DNA from: an uncultured Latescibacterota bacterium
Lineage (GTDB): Bacteria > Latescibacterota > UBA2968 > UBA8231
Length of the DNA: 64,000 nt
NCBI GenBank assembly: GCA_951813615.1
Contig: OX638377.1
Span: 434,001-498,000, forward strand
Direction: 5' to 3'
Shown one piece after another: positions 8,937-17,253 of this stretch (its first letter is position 1; each line of letters starts with the position of its first letter). The notes under the pieces were generated by a model. The model saw only the letters and a program-made list of their open reading frames with translations, had not been told where the DNA came from and did not search any database. Position numbers and translations under genes: made by a program.

Positions 8937-10997
8937 GTGCTGAATCGGATAGAGCGGATGGGTTGGCTGAGCGCGGTATTGGCCGTGGCTTGGACCGCCA
9001 GTGCGTGGGGCCGCGGCGAGTTCCGCCTCGGCGGCGCGGACGGCAATTCTTGGCAGGCAGTGGTCGCCGAGCAGACGGCTGCGTACGTGCTGCTCGACGC
9101 CGACGGCGGCATCGTCGAGGAGGTGACCATTGGCGCGGTCGCCGAAGAGGTCAGTGTGCGCTTCAACACCGCGGGCGTCGATACGTTGATCGACTTTGCC
9201 GACGGCGGCCTGCGCCCGGTGTACATCGACCCGAGCGACAATCTGGCGCGGTCGCTCAAGGAGCGCCAAGGGCACTTTTACACGGCCAGCATTTACGGCG
9301 GCACGCACTTGGTAACCGACTCCCAGCCCTTGCAGTTTCTCATCGACGGCGATCCGACGACCGCCATGCTAGTGCGAGTGCCCGAGCCGCCGCGCTTGGC
9401 CGGCCGCAACAATCCCGGGGTGGTCAAAAACAACGTCATGCACTTGGGGGCTGAGTTGCCCATCAACCGTATCCGCTTCTTCCCCCGGCCCGGATTTGAG
9501 GACAACTACTTGGCGTGGTACGAAATCGGCGTGGCCGACCACACCGGCCCGTTTTGGGACAGCAACTTCGACCGCAGCCAGCGCGGCAAACGCTGGTACA
9601 TGGTTATCGACGCGGCCTTGGGCGCGCCCAATGACCCGGCCTTTGACATCTTGGCGCGCAACCGCGAAAGCCTCGACGTGGTGGTGGATTTGCGCTTTCC
9701 CACCCGCGACCTCAAGTGGATTGCCGTCCGCCCGCTCGACCCCGAACGCGACTGGGAAATCGCCGAGTTAGAAATCTATGGCGAGGGCTTTGTGACCCGG
9801 ACGACTTATCGCACCCCGATCATGGATTTTGGCCGCGAGGTCGCGTGGAGCAAAATTCGCTGGCAAGGCGAGGTGCCCGAGGGAACCCAGCTTTTGCTCC
9901 GCACCCGCACGGGCAACACGCCGCAGCCCAACATCTACCGCACCATCGGCCCGACCGGCACCCTCGAAACATCGACTCTCGACGACTACTTGACCCAGCT
10001 CGGCCGCCGGCGGTGGAACGACGTAGAATTGGGCTACGACCTAGAAAATTGGAGCCCTTGGTCCGCGCCCTATGAGTTTGCGGCTGGGCTGCGACAGACT
10101 GAACTGGCGGCGGATTTGTGGCAGGACGGCACGCCCGTGCTGTCGCCGAGTCCGGCGCGCTACTTCCAGCTAGAGGCCATCCTGTTTGCCAGCGGCGACG
10201 CGGCCCCACGTATCGACAACATGTCCCTGCTGTTCTCCGAGGATCCGGTGGCCCAAGAGGTGGTTGGGGAGATCTGGCCGATCGCCACGCAGAGCTTCGC
10301 GGCTGAAACCTTCACCTATGTGGTGCGCCCGGTCTTGCGCGCCAGCGATCTGGGCTTTGACCGGCTGGAGATTTTTACCCAAATCCCGGTCGAGCGGGTG
10401 CATTCGGTGCTCATAGACGGCGAGGAGATCAGCGACCGCTTCCCGCCCGAGATCCAAGAGGACCGCCTGGTCATCTCGTTCGACCGCTTGGTGGGGACGC
10501 GCGACAACGAGAAGCGGATCGAGGTGGTTTTCGACGCCAAGGTCTTGCGCTTTGGCGCGGATTTCAGAAGCTGGGTGTACGACAGTGCCGAACCCGAGCT
10601 CAAGCAGCAGGTCGCTCCGGGCAACGCGACATTCCGCTTTAGTGGCGACGTCGTATCGGTGCGCACGCCCATGGGCGGTGGTCTCATCAGCAGCGTGCAG
10701 GCCACGCCCGCGACTTTTACGCCCAACGGCGACGGCGTCAACGACCACGTTGCGATTGCATACGAATTGCGCGATTTGGAGAGCCTGCGGCAGATCCGCT
10801 TGCGGATATACGATCTGTCCGGCCGATTGGTGCGCCAAATCGCGAATAACACTGGCAGCGGCAGTTTTGCCCAAACTTGGAACGGGCGCGATGCAGAGGG
10901 CGCACTCGTGCCGCCCGGCATGTACCTCTATCAACTCGATTGGGACACCGACAAGGGCCGCGAAGTGGCCAACGGTGTAGTGGGTGTGGCGTATTAG
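8937..10997 (+). CDS. secreted discoidin-like / FlgD-Ig C-terminal protein
   Basis: Third family member, 686 residues, starting at GTG 8937 with AAAGGAGA ideally spaced. The signal peptide ends near SAWGRG. A discoidin-like region covers about 130-285 (FLIDGDPTTAM; LPINRIRFFPRPG; LEIYGEGF). The shared middle block has RTRTGNTPQPN and ENWSPWSAPYEF. The C-terminal FlgD-like Ig module (~590-686) has FTPNGDGVNDHVA and WNGRDAEGALVPPGMYLY. It lies 15 bases after the previous paralogue, so a tandem duplication within the operon is likely. Confidence 0.72.
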   Translation: MLNRIERMGWLSAVLAVAWTASAWGRGEFRLGGADGNSWQAVVAEQTAAYVLLDADGGIVEEVTIGAVAEEVSVRFNTAGVDTLIDFADGGLRPVYIDPSDNLARSLKERQGHFYTASIYGGTHLVTDSQPLQFLIDGDPTTAMLVRVPEPPRLAGRNNPGVVKNNVMHLGAELPINRIRFFPRPGFEDNYLAWYEIGVADHTGPFWDSNFDRSQRGKRWYMVIDAALGAPNDPAFDILARNRESLDVVVDLRFPTRDLKWIAVRPLDPERDWEIAELEIYGEGFVTRTTYRTPIMDFGREVAWSKIRWQGEVPEGTQLLLRTRTGNTPQPNIYRTIGPTGTLETSTLDDYLTQLGRRRWNDVELGYDLENWSPWSAPYEFAAGLRQTELAADLWQDGTPVLSPSPARYFQLEAILFASGDAAPRIDNMSLLFSEDPVAQEVVGEIWPIATQSFAAETFTYVVRPVLRASDLGFDRLEIFTQIPVERVHSVLIDGEEISDRFPPEIQEDRLVISFDRLVGTRDNEKRIEVVFDAKVLRFGADFRSWVYDSAEPELKQQVAPGNATFRFSGDVVSVRTPMGGGLISSVQATPATFTPNGDGVNDHVAIAYELRDLESLRQIRLRIYDLSGRLVRQIANNTGSGSFAQTWNGRDAEGALVPPGMYLYQLDWDTDKGREVANGVVGVAY

Positions 10998-11010
10998 GCT
11001 GGAGAAATGG

Positions 11011-13737
11011 ATGTTGACTAGGGCCATTCACTGTAAGAAGCTATCTGTAAACTCCTGGCGGACGTTTGCCTTCTGCGCCGTATTGCTCGGCCTCGCTCTT
11101 GCCGACGGTGTCTACGGTAACCGCCTAGGATTGCGACAGGACGTAGCGCAAAGTCCGGAGGTGTACCTCGACGCGCTCGACCCGGCCCTGCGGCGCTGGT
11201 ACGTGCCGCAGGTGATGTTCGCCGAATACCCGTGGCGGCAGTGGGAGTACACCAACCGCGCGCGGTTGCCGTATCAACGCTACGTGAACATCGACTTGGA
11301 GGGCGATTACTTCTACGATCTGTACGGGAACTACCTGACTCAGGGCTGGCTGATTTTCAACACGGCGCAGCGGCGGCCCGAGGAGGCCGGTAGTTCTCTG
11401 TTCAAGACCGAGCGATTTGCACGGTGGTTCAACGAGCTGGTCATCGCCGGCGACCACAAGGGGCAATATCACTATGCACTGACGGTGAGCAACAACCTGC
11501 GGACGACCTTGACGCCGCTGTCGTTTTCCAAACCGCGCCTGAACGGCATGCAGATCGACCTCGCCACCGACAAATACCAATTGACCTTTCTCCACTCGCT
11601 GATCACCGGCCCGCGCGGTTTGCAGGTGGAGGAGAGCCGCTTTACGGACGCGACGTCCTTGGTGGGAGGGCGGTTTACGGCCCAGCTAGGGGATTTTGTG
11701 GAGTTGGGCCTGCACGCGGTCAACGCCCACCAGACCAGCAGCGAGTCGGATCAGCTAATAGAAACCCTGTACAAAGGCGGGCTGAACGAACAGCAGAACG
11801 CGACTATCTCGCAGATCGCGATCGCCTTGCGGGACGACTCGCCGGAAGACGGCAGCGGCGGTGCCGCGTTCTTCCCAGACGCCTCGGACGTGATTATCAC
11901 CTACCGCGACGGCACGGTGGAGTCGGGCCGCGACATCCGCTTTGGCCCGGAGATCAGCGGTGGCTTGGAGCGGCAGGGATTTCTCACCGCGGATGGCGAC
12001 GGGCAAATCAGCCTGCTCTACGACTTTGACAGCGCGTCGTTTGTCAACCGTGCCTCGGCTGATAAATCCGAGATTGTGGCGGTAGAATTTCGCCTCGTGT
12101 TGGCCAACGACTACCAAATCTGGATGAGTTCGGACCAGCAGTTGGGCGAGGGCGGCGGCTTTGTAACGGTCGGTCGGCCATCGAGCTCGTTCACTTGGAC
12201 GGGCGAGCGCTCCATCAGCTTGGGCGACGTATTCGGCGCGGATGTGGATGACCCAGTCTTTTTGTTGGTGGCGCAGGCCGAGGGCAATGTGCAGGACATC
12301 TCCAATCTGCGCACGATCCGCTTTGCCTATGGGCTGCCGACGGCTACGACAGTCGCCGGGGCCACGCTCAAGGTGGAAGACGTGCTCGGCTTCGATCTGT
12401 ATGGCGAATACGACCTGAACTGGAACTTCCGCAAGTATCCCAATGTCGCCGAGGAGACGCACACTTCCTCGGCGGGGATTGGCGACCGGCCCAGCGCGCC
12501 AGCGTGGATGGCAAATCTGAGCAAGCACTTGGGACGGCTGTCGCTGTTTGGAGAAGTGTATTCGATCGACCCGCGCTATAACACCCAGTCTTTTGTCACC
12601 ACGAGCTCGGGCCTCGATTACGCCCGGCAGGGCAACCGCTTTGACTTGGTGGAAGACAACGACGATCAGGACCGCTTCCCCGATGGGTTTCGCGCGGACT
12701 TTTTGGTGAACGACCGGTTGGTTTTTCCCGGCTGGGACCTCAACAACGACTTGGTGCCCGACTTCAACCAAAACGACAACCGGGTCAAGGCCAACTCCGT
12801 TCCAGATTACGAGGAGCCGTTCCTGCGCTTCTTGGTCGATCGGCCGGAGTTTCTCTTCGGCGTGGATATGAATCACAACTTTTGGGTCGATCTGTACGAA
12901 AACGACACCGAGCCGGACTATCCCTATCGCCGCGATCAACAAGGCTTTAACGTCTATGGGGGCATCGACCTGAGCCAGCACTGGCAGCTCAAGGTAGGGG
13001 CTTTGCGCGAGGAGCAAATTTCGGCGGACCGCAAAAACCACAGCACGTATTTGCAGCTAGGCTACGAGCGGGCCTGGCCGCGGGTGGGTCGGGTGCGGCT
13101 GTTTGAGATGAGCCAGTTGGTGCAAGACGACATTCCCGATCCAATTTTGCAGTGGCAGCCAGACAATACGCTGCGCGGCGGCAAGCTCGCGCACATCGCC
13201 GACCCGCTCCTAGCGCGCGATGCTTGGGTCCACCAGCTATTCGTCGGCCACAGCCTGACGAGCGACGCGCTGCTGGTGATGAGCAAGCTGAACGGGGTGT
13301 TCTTTGCGCAGCGGCAGCGCGATGAGTCGGACTTCTTTTTTGGTTTAATCAACAAGGCCAGCTATCGCCGCACTTGGCGCGGGTTGACCCTATCGCCGCG
13401 CTGGAAGAGCGAGTGGCGCCAGCAGAGCCGGTCGCTGTTTGACCAAGAGGAGCGCACGACGCTGATGGAGTTGTTCTCGCTTCTTTTGGAAACGCAACTG
13501 TTGCAGGCCACGCGGCTCCAGGCCGGCGTCGAGTACGCGCTGTTCAACGACTTCGACCGCGAGATGGAGGATTTCGACTCCCTGAGCTGGGCCTTGCAAC
13601 TGGCGACCGAGTCGGCCTATTTGGGCTATCGAATCCAGGCGTTGGCCGGCTTTGTGGTAGAGCGCAAGGCGTTTGCGGAGGCCGAGGCCGAAACGACGAC
13701 CGAGACCTTTGTCACGCTATACGCTGGCTTGCAATAG
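11011..13737 (+). CDS. putative outer-membrane beta-barrel protein (paralogue of 3178 gene)
   Basis: A 908-residue paralogue of the 3178 protein with long identical blocks (DLEGDYFYDLYGNYLTQGWL, DDSPEDGSGGAAFFPDASDV, LVAQAEGNVQDISNLRTIRF). The ATG at 11011, preceded by CTGGAGAA, is preferred over the in-frame GTG at 10984, which lies inside the previous gene. A signal peptide precedes YGNRLG. The acidic calcium-like strip is kept at about 543-646. It carries roughly 30 extra residues near 380-410 (EGGGFVTVGRPSSSFTW) that the first copy lacks. Last gene of the tightly packed operon; function unknown. Confidence 0.7.
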   Translation: MLTRAIHCKKLSVNSWRTFAFCAVLLGLALADGVYGNRLGLRQDVAQSPEVYLDALDPALRRWYVPQVMFAEYPWRQWEYTNRARLPYQRYVNIDLEGDYFYDLYGNYLTQGWLIFNTAQRRPEEAGSSLFKTERFARWFNELVIAGDHKGQYHYALTVSNNLRTTLTPLSFSKPRLNGMQIDLATDKYQLTFLHSLITGPRGLQVEESRFTDATSLVGGRFTAQLGDFVELGLHAVNAHQTSSESDQLIETLYKGGLNEQQNATISQIAIALRDDSPEDGSGGAAFFPDASDVIITYRDGTVESGRDIRFGPEISGGLERQGFLTADGDGQISLLYDFDSASFVNRASADKSEIVAVEFRLVLANDYQIWMSSDQQLGEGGGFVTVGRPSSSFTWTGERSISLGDVFGADVDDPVFLLVAQAEGNVQDISNLRTIRFAYGLPTATTVAGATLKVEDVLGFDLYGEYDLNWNFRKYPNVAEETHTSSAGIGDRPSAPAWMANLSKHLGRLSLFGEVYSIDPRYNTQSFVTTSSGLDYARQGNRFDLVEDNDDQDRFPDGFRADFLVNDRLVFPGWDLNNDLVPDFNQNDNRVKANSVPDYEEPFLRFLVDRPEFLFGVDMNHNFWVDLYENDTEPDYPYRRDQQGFNVYGGIDLSQHWQLKVGALREEQISADRKNHSTYLQLGYERAWPRVGRVRLFEMSQLVQDDIPDPILQWQPDNTLRGGKLAHIADPLLARDAWVHQLFVGHSLTSDALLVMSKLNGVFFAQRQRDESDFFFGLINKASYRRTWRGLTLSPRWKSEWRQQSRSLFDQEERTTLMELFSLLLETQLLQATRLQAGVEYALFNDFDREMEDFDSLSWALQLATESAYLGYRIQALAGFVVERKAFAEAEAETTTETFVTLYAGLQ

Positions 13738-13759
13738 TTGGTTGTATTTAGCGAATCAT

Positions 13760-13832
13760 TTGACTAAATTTGCAGTTCAGTCGTTCATTTGCATGCAATT
13801 TAGTTGTTCATCGCCACCCTACCCAAGGAGGT
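13760..13832 (+). promoter_or_regulatory. AT-rich leader with possible promoter and strong RBS
   Basis: The 99 bases between the operon and the next gene are markedly AT-rich. TTGACT (13760-13765) with TTCATT (13784-13789, spacer 18) is a weak promoter candidate. AAGGAGGT at 13825-13832 is a near-perfect Shine-Dalgarno that fixes the ATG at 13837. Confidence 0.35.
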
Positions 13833-13836
13833 AGTT

Positions 13837-14775
13837 ATGAAGCGCCTTTTGACCTGTGGCCTGACGGCAATCGCGCTATTGGCTTTTGCGCTAGCCGCTG
13901 GGGCGCACGAGCCCCCGGGCGAGGTCTTCCTCGCCGTGCAGTTCCCCGATACGCATGTGCCGAACATCGATGGATTTGACGACGATTGGTCGGCGGTGCC
14001 GCTCGAAGTGTACGCCATTCCTAGCTCGATGCTCTTTTCGGTGCACGGCTTTGCTGGCGACGACGTGCCGCGCGGTGGCATGGACCCAGCTTCGATGCAG
14101 ATTCGCCACATTTTGGGTTGGAACGACTCGCGCAACGAAATCTACGTGACGACGAAGATATTCGATAACAAGCACACGATTACCCGCCAAGATTTAGGCT
14201 CCTATTGGTGGGACGACAGCATTGAGATCGAGTTCAATCCGCGTCACGACTACTTGCCCAAGCCCGAAGACGTGGTGACGCACCACAAGTACTCATTCGC
14301 GTTCCCGCCGCTCAACGGCAATTTCGGCCCGGCCCTGCAAACGGCTGCGGTCAGTAGCGCCGACGTCGAGAATCCGACGCTGTTGTCCAACGGCAGCCGT
14401 TGGTACTACTGCACCTATAGCTTTGAGGGCGAAGAGTACGGCGAGAGCACGTATATCTACGAGTTCCGCACCATTGCCATTGATTCGTATCCCAAGCCCA
14501 CCGAGGAGAACATCACGGAAGATCAGGTGGTTGAGCACGACCTGACCGCGGGCGAGGTAATCGGCTTTTCGATTTTCGTCAGCGATGTGGACGACAGCGC
14601 CGGCGATGCCGACAACCGCGTCGGCATGTGGGCGACGACCCCGACGAGCTGTTGCCACTCTTCGCAGGACCTGCTGATCTCCCCGATGGACGACACCATT
14701 GATTGGGGCGAGCCGACTGGGACTGCGGTCGAGGCGCAGAGTTGGGGCCGGATTAAGTACCAGTACCAGCAGTAA
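13837..14775 (+). CDS. secreted CBM9-like carbohydrate-binding protein
   Basis: 312 residues starting at ATG 13837 behind AAGGAGGT; upstream in-frame codons are not needed. A signal peptide ends near LAAGAHE. The body resembles the family 9 carbohydrate-binding/DOMON-like fold: PNIDGFDDDWSAVP at the start, then NEIYVTTKIFDNKH and WWDDSIEIEFNPRHD, the usual conserved strand pair. No catalytic domain is attached. It follows the surface operon but has its own ribosome site and possibly its own promoter, and ends at a strong terminator. A role in glycan capture at the cell surface is inferred. Confidence 0.65.
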   Translation: MKRLLTCGLTAIALLAFALAAGAHEPPGEVFLAVQFPDTHVPNIDGFDDDWSAVPLEVYAIPSSMLFSVHGFAGDDVPRGGMDPASMQIRHILGWNDSRNEIYVTTKIFDNKHTITRQDLGSYWWDDSIEIEFNPRHDYLPKPEDVVTHHKYSFAFPPLNGNFGPALQTAAVSSADVENPTLLSNGSRWYYCTYSFEGEEYGESTYIYEFRTIAIDSYPKPTEENITEDQVVEHDLTAGEVIGFSIFVSDVDDSAGDADNRVGMWATTPTSCCHSSQDLLISPMDDTIDWGEPTGTAVEAQSWGRIKYQYQQ

Positions 14776-14801
14776 TATCCGGTTTCACACCCTTTGCAAA
14801 G

Positions 14802-14838
14802 AAAGCCCGCTTGCCCCTGTGGCAGGCGGGCTTTTTGC
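14802..14838. terminator. bidirectional rho-independent terminator
   Basis: A 14-base stem (AAAGCCCGCTTGCC at 14802-14815 pairing with GGCAGGCGGGCTTT at 14821-14834, one G-T pair) with a 5-base loop and T-runs on both outer sides. It sits between convergent genes ending at 14775 and 14842 and can serve both. Confidence 0.85.
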
Positions 14839-14841
14839 GTC

Positions 14842-15576
14842 TTACAATCGGAGCAGGCCCCGGGCGTTCTCGCCGAGGATGAGGCGCTTGGCGTCGTCGT
14901 CAATGGCCGCGGTGATGATCTTGCCGAGCTGGGGGCGGGGGTCCATCAAGGGCGTATCCGAGCCGAAGAGCACGCGGTCGGCCCCGGCCTTAGCCACCAG
15001 CTCTTCGATGACGCCTGGAGTGCGGAAGGTCGAGCAGGTTTCGAGGAAGTAGTTGGGCAAGCGCTGGGCCGCGTCAATGGCTTGGCTGCGATACGGCTCG
15101 GTGTTGCCGGAGTGGCCGGCGACGAAGCGGGCGGTGGGGAAGCGCGCGGCTGCGCGGCCGAATTGGGCGGGTGCGGCCGTTGGCTCGCCGCCCGTGTGCG
15201 CAATGACCGCGAGGCCGCGCTCAGCGGCAAAGTCGTAGACTGGGTTCCAAGCCGAGTCGTCGAGCGGAAAGGGCGTGTAGGGCGGGTAGATTTTAATTGC
15301 CCGGAACCCGAGTTCGTCGATGGCTCTTTCTAGTTCGGGCTGCACGGTGTCGGGGCAGGTGGGGCACACATAGGCAAAGCCAATAAAGCGATCGGGATGG
15401 CGGGCGACAAAAGCCGCGGTCTGGTCGTTGCCGGGCTTGCCGTCGGGATGGAAGATGTTGAAGACGCAGCTTTTGTCGATTCCCCCCGCGTCCATGGCGC
15501 GCAGCATCTCGGCCGGGTCATCGACCATGTCGAGGGAGTCCCAGCGGCCTACGTGGCCGTGAAAGTCGATAATCAC
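14842..15576 (-). CDS. amidohydrolase 2-type TIM-barrel hydrolase
   Basis: 244 residues from GTG 15576, with GGAGG upstream and a GTGA overlap with the preceding gene's stop. The N-terminal metal motif DFHGH (HxH), a mid-barrel His (VAGHSGN) and GSDTPLMDP near the end are the landmarks of Amidohydro_2 enzymes (ACMSD/decarboxylase-hydrolase group). Substrate unknown. It is last in an operon with a degenerate relative, a PhyH dioxygenase and a membrane protein, so a role in breaking down a small organic molecule is inferred. Confidence 0.75.
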   Translation of the reverse strand: MIIDFHGHVGRWDSLDMVDDPAEMLRAMDAGGIDKSCVFNIFHPDGKPGNDQTAAFVARHPDRFIGFAYVCPTCPDTVQPELERAIDELGFRAIKIYPPYTPFPLDDSAWNPVYDFAAERGLAVIAHTGGEPTAAPAQFGRAAARFPTARFVAGHSGNTEPYRSQAIDAAQRLPNYFLETCSTFRTPGVIEELVAKAGADRVLFGSDTPLMDPRPQLGKIITAAIDDDAKRLILGENARGLLRL

Positions 15577-16343
15577 GCGGTTCCTCCGAGAATGCGTTCT
15601 AGATTGCCCGCGGTCAAAGCCGCGAGTGCGTCGTCGTCAATGGCCAAGTGATGCAGGTAAAAGAGCATCGACCCCATGGCGTAGCGCGGATAGTAGGACC
15701 CGTAGAGGAAGCGCTCCACGCCAAATTCGCCGATCAGGGACTCGATACCGCCTAAGTTCTCAAAGCGGCTTAGCTCCATCGTCGCTTGGGGCAGTGCCCT
15801 GAGCAGGGGGCGCAAGGCGAGGGAATGCACGTAGTGCGCGCCGAGGAGCACTACCTGTAAATTTGGGAAGCGGCGCAAAGTCTCCATGACTTCGGCGACC
15901 GGGGTGTCGGCCAGCGAAATCCACAGGGGGATGCGCTCGGCCGCCAGCCAAGCGATCAACTCGCCGTAGATCCAGTCGGCAAAGGGGACGCGGCTCGCCT
16001 CGGTGTTGTGCAGGCGGACGCTAGAGACCTCGCCCGCGGCGTGGAGTGTGCGCAGTTGCACCAACGAGTCCGCGCTCGGTCCGGCGACCCATTGGGGGAC
16101 GAGTCCGTCACCGAGCCAATCGCGCAGGGCTTCGTTGCCCTCAATCGCGCTGATGGTTTCGCCTTGGAGGTGGTAGATCAAGCCGCGCTCCACGCCGTGG
16201 CGCTGCATTTCCGCCCGCAGACCGGCCACGTCGGCAAACGGCGAGGGCCGGTCGTGGCAGTGGCCGACGCCGATGTTGGCGTCGAAGACCGGGACGCGGG
16301 CGCGGAAGCTCAGGTGCTCGCTGTTTTGCGTCGAGATCGGCAT
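15573..16343 (-). CDS. degenerate amidohydrolase-like protein
   Basis: 256 residues with the overall plan of Amidohydro_2 TIM barrels but altered metal sites. The first strand reads VFDANIGVGH instead of DxHxH, and the last motif reads YGSYYPRYAMG instead of GSD(Y/T)P. The gene overlaps the intact amidohydrolase by four bases and follows the PhyH gene by five. It may be a non-catalytic partner or an enzyme with different metal use. Start ATG 16343 has little visible Shine-Dalgarno but fits the operon spacing. Confidence 0.65.
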   Translation of the reverse strand: MPISTQNSEHLSFRARVPVFDANIGVGHCHDRPSPFADVAGLRAEMQRHGVERGLIYHLQGETISAIEGNEALRDWLGDGLVPQWVAGPSADSLVQLRTLHAAGEVSSVRLHNTEASRVPFADWIYGELIAWLAAERIPLWISLADTPVAEVMETLRRFPNLQVVLLGAHYVHSLALRPLLRALPQATMELSRFENLGGIESLIGEFGVERFLYGSYYPRYAMGSMLFYLHHLAIDDDALAALTAGNLERILGGTA

Positions 16344-16348
16344 GGGAT

Positions 16349-17191
16349 TTAGTCGTCGATGTTTTCGCGCTTTTTGACGATGTCTTTGTATTCGTAGTAC
16401 GGGGCCAATTCGAGCAGGTCAATGGTCTCGGGGTCGAGCCGCTGGCGAATGGCGTCTGGAAAGGGACGGCGCTGGCCGGTGAGCATGTGCTGGACGTTGT
16501 AGCGCAGGATCAGGAAGCGGCGGTCGCGGTCGCGGGGCTTCCAAGTGAGCGCGCCGTGCATGAGGTGCTCGGGCATGATGACCACGTCGCCGGCGCGGGC
16601 GCAGACATTGTGGACGCCCGGGGGCACGGTGTCGGCGACGTAGTCCTTGTCCTCGTCGTCTTCGGCTCCTGAATAAAACATCCCTCGGGGCCGGTCGAAA
16701 TGGGCCTTGTGCGAGCCGGGCAAGATGATGAGGCCACCGTCGCCGGGAAAGACATCGCTTAAGTAAAAAAAGAAAATAAAGTCCGTGCAGCGGACTTGGC
16801 CGTCTTCGATGTAATAGCGCCGCACATCGGGCCGTTTGGACGGCCGCCATCCGGCGTGCAGGTAGTGGAAGCCGTGGCCGTGGCGGTTGTAGCCGAGGGT
16901 GCCGCCGTTGAGGCGCGGCCGGCGGTCGGTGAGTTCCATGAGGATCGGCCAAGTCGTCGGATGCCGGGTGAGCACTTCGAGGCTTTTGTCAAAGGCAAAG
17001 CCGTGCTGATAGCCGGTGAGGTCGCGGCGCTCGAGGTCTGCGCCGAATTCGGGTGGCCACTCTGCGGGCGGCATGTTGATGTAGCGGTCGGCTGCCGCTT
17101 GGGCGGGTGCGAGCTCCTCCGGGCTGAGTCCGCCGCGCAAGTGGAGGTAGCCGGTCAAATCGAAAAAGTAGCGTTGGTCGGGCGTCATCAT
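16349..17191 (-). CDS. phytanoyl-CoA dioxygenase (PhyH) family protein
   Basis: About 280 residues from ATG 17191 (ATGATG; the next ATG is 17188). The Fe(II)/2-oxoglutarate PhyH signature is clear: YLSDVFPGDGGLIILPGSHK in the core, and a distal His/Arg pair in HGALTWKPRDRDRRFLILRY. Where most family members have HxD, this one reads LHAGW (HxG). Members act as hydroxylases or related oxidases on small molecules; substrate unknown. Encoded between a large membrane protein and two amidohydrolases on the same strand. Confidence 0.8.
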   Translation of the reverse strand: MMTPDQRYFFDLTGYLHLRGGLSPEELAPAQAAADRYINMPPAEWPPEFGADLERRDLTGYQHGFAFDKSLEVLTRHPTTWPILMELTDRRPRLNGGTLGYNRHGHGFHYLHAGWRPSKRPDVRRYYIEDGQVRCTDFIFFFYLSDVFPGDGGLIILPGSHKAHFDRPRGMFYSGAEDDEDKDYVADTVPPGVHNVCARAGDVVIMPEHLMHGALTWKPRDRDRRFLILRYNVQHMLTGQRRPFPDAIRQRLDPETIDLLELAPYYEYKDIVKKRENIDD

Positions 17192-17253
17192 GGGATTGGG
17201 CCTTTGTTGGGGTGGGTAAGATAGCCGTTTCAATAGCGCCGTTCAAGCGCACT

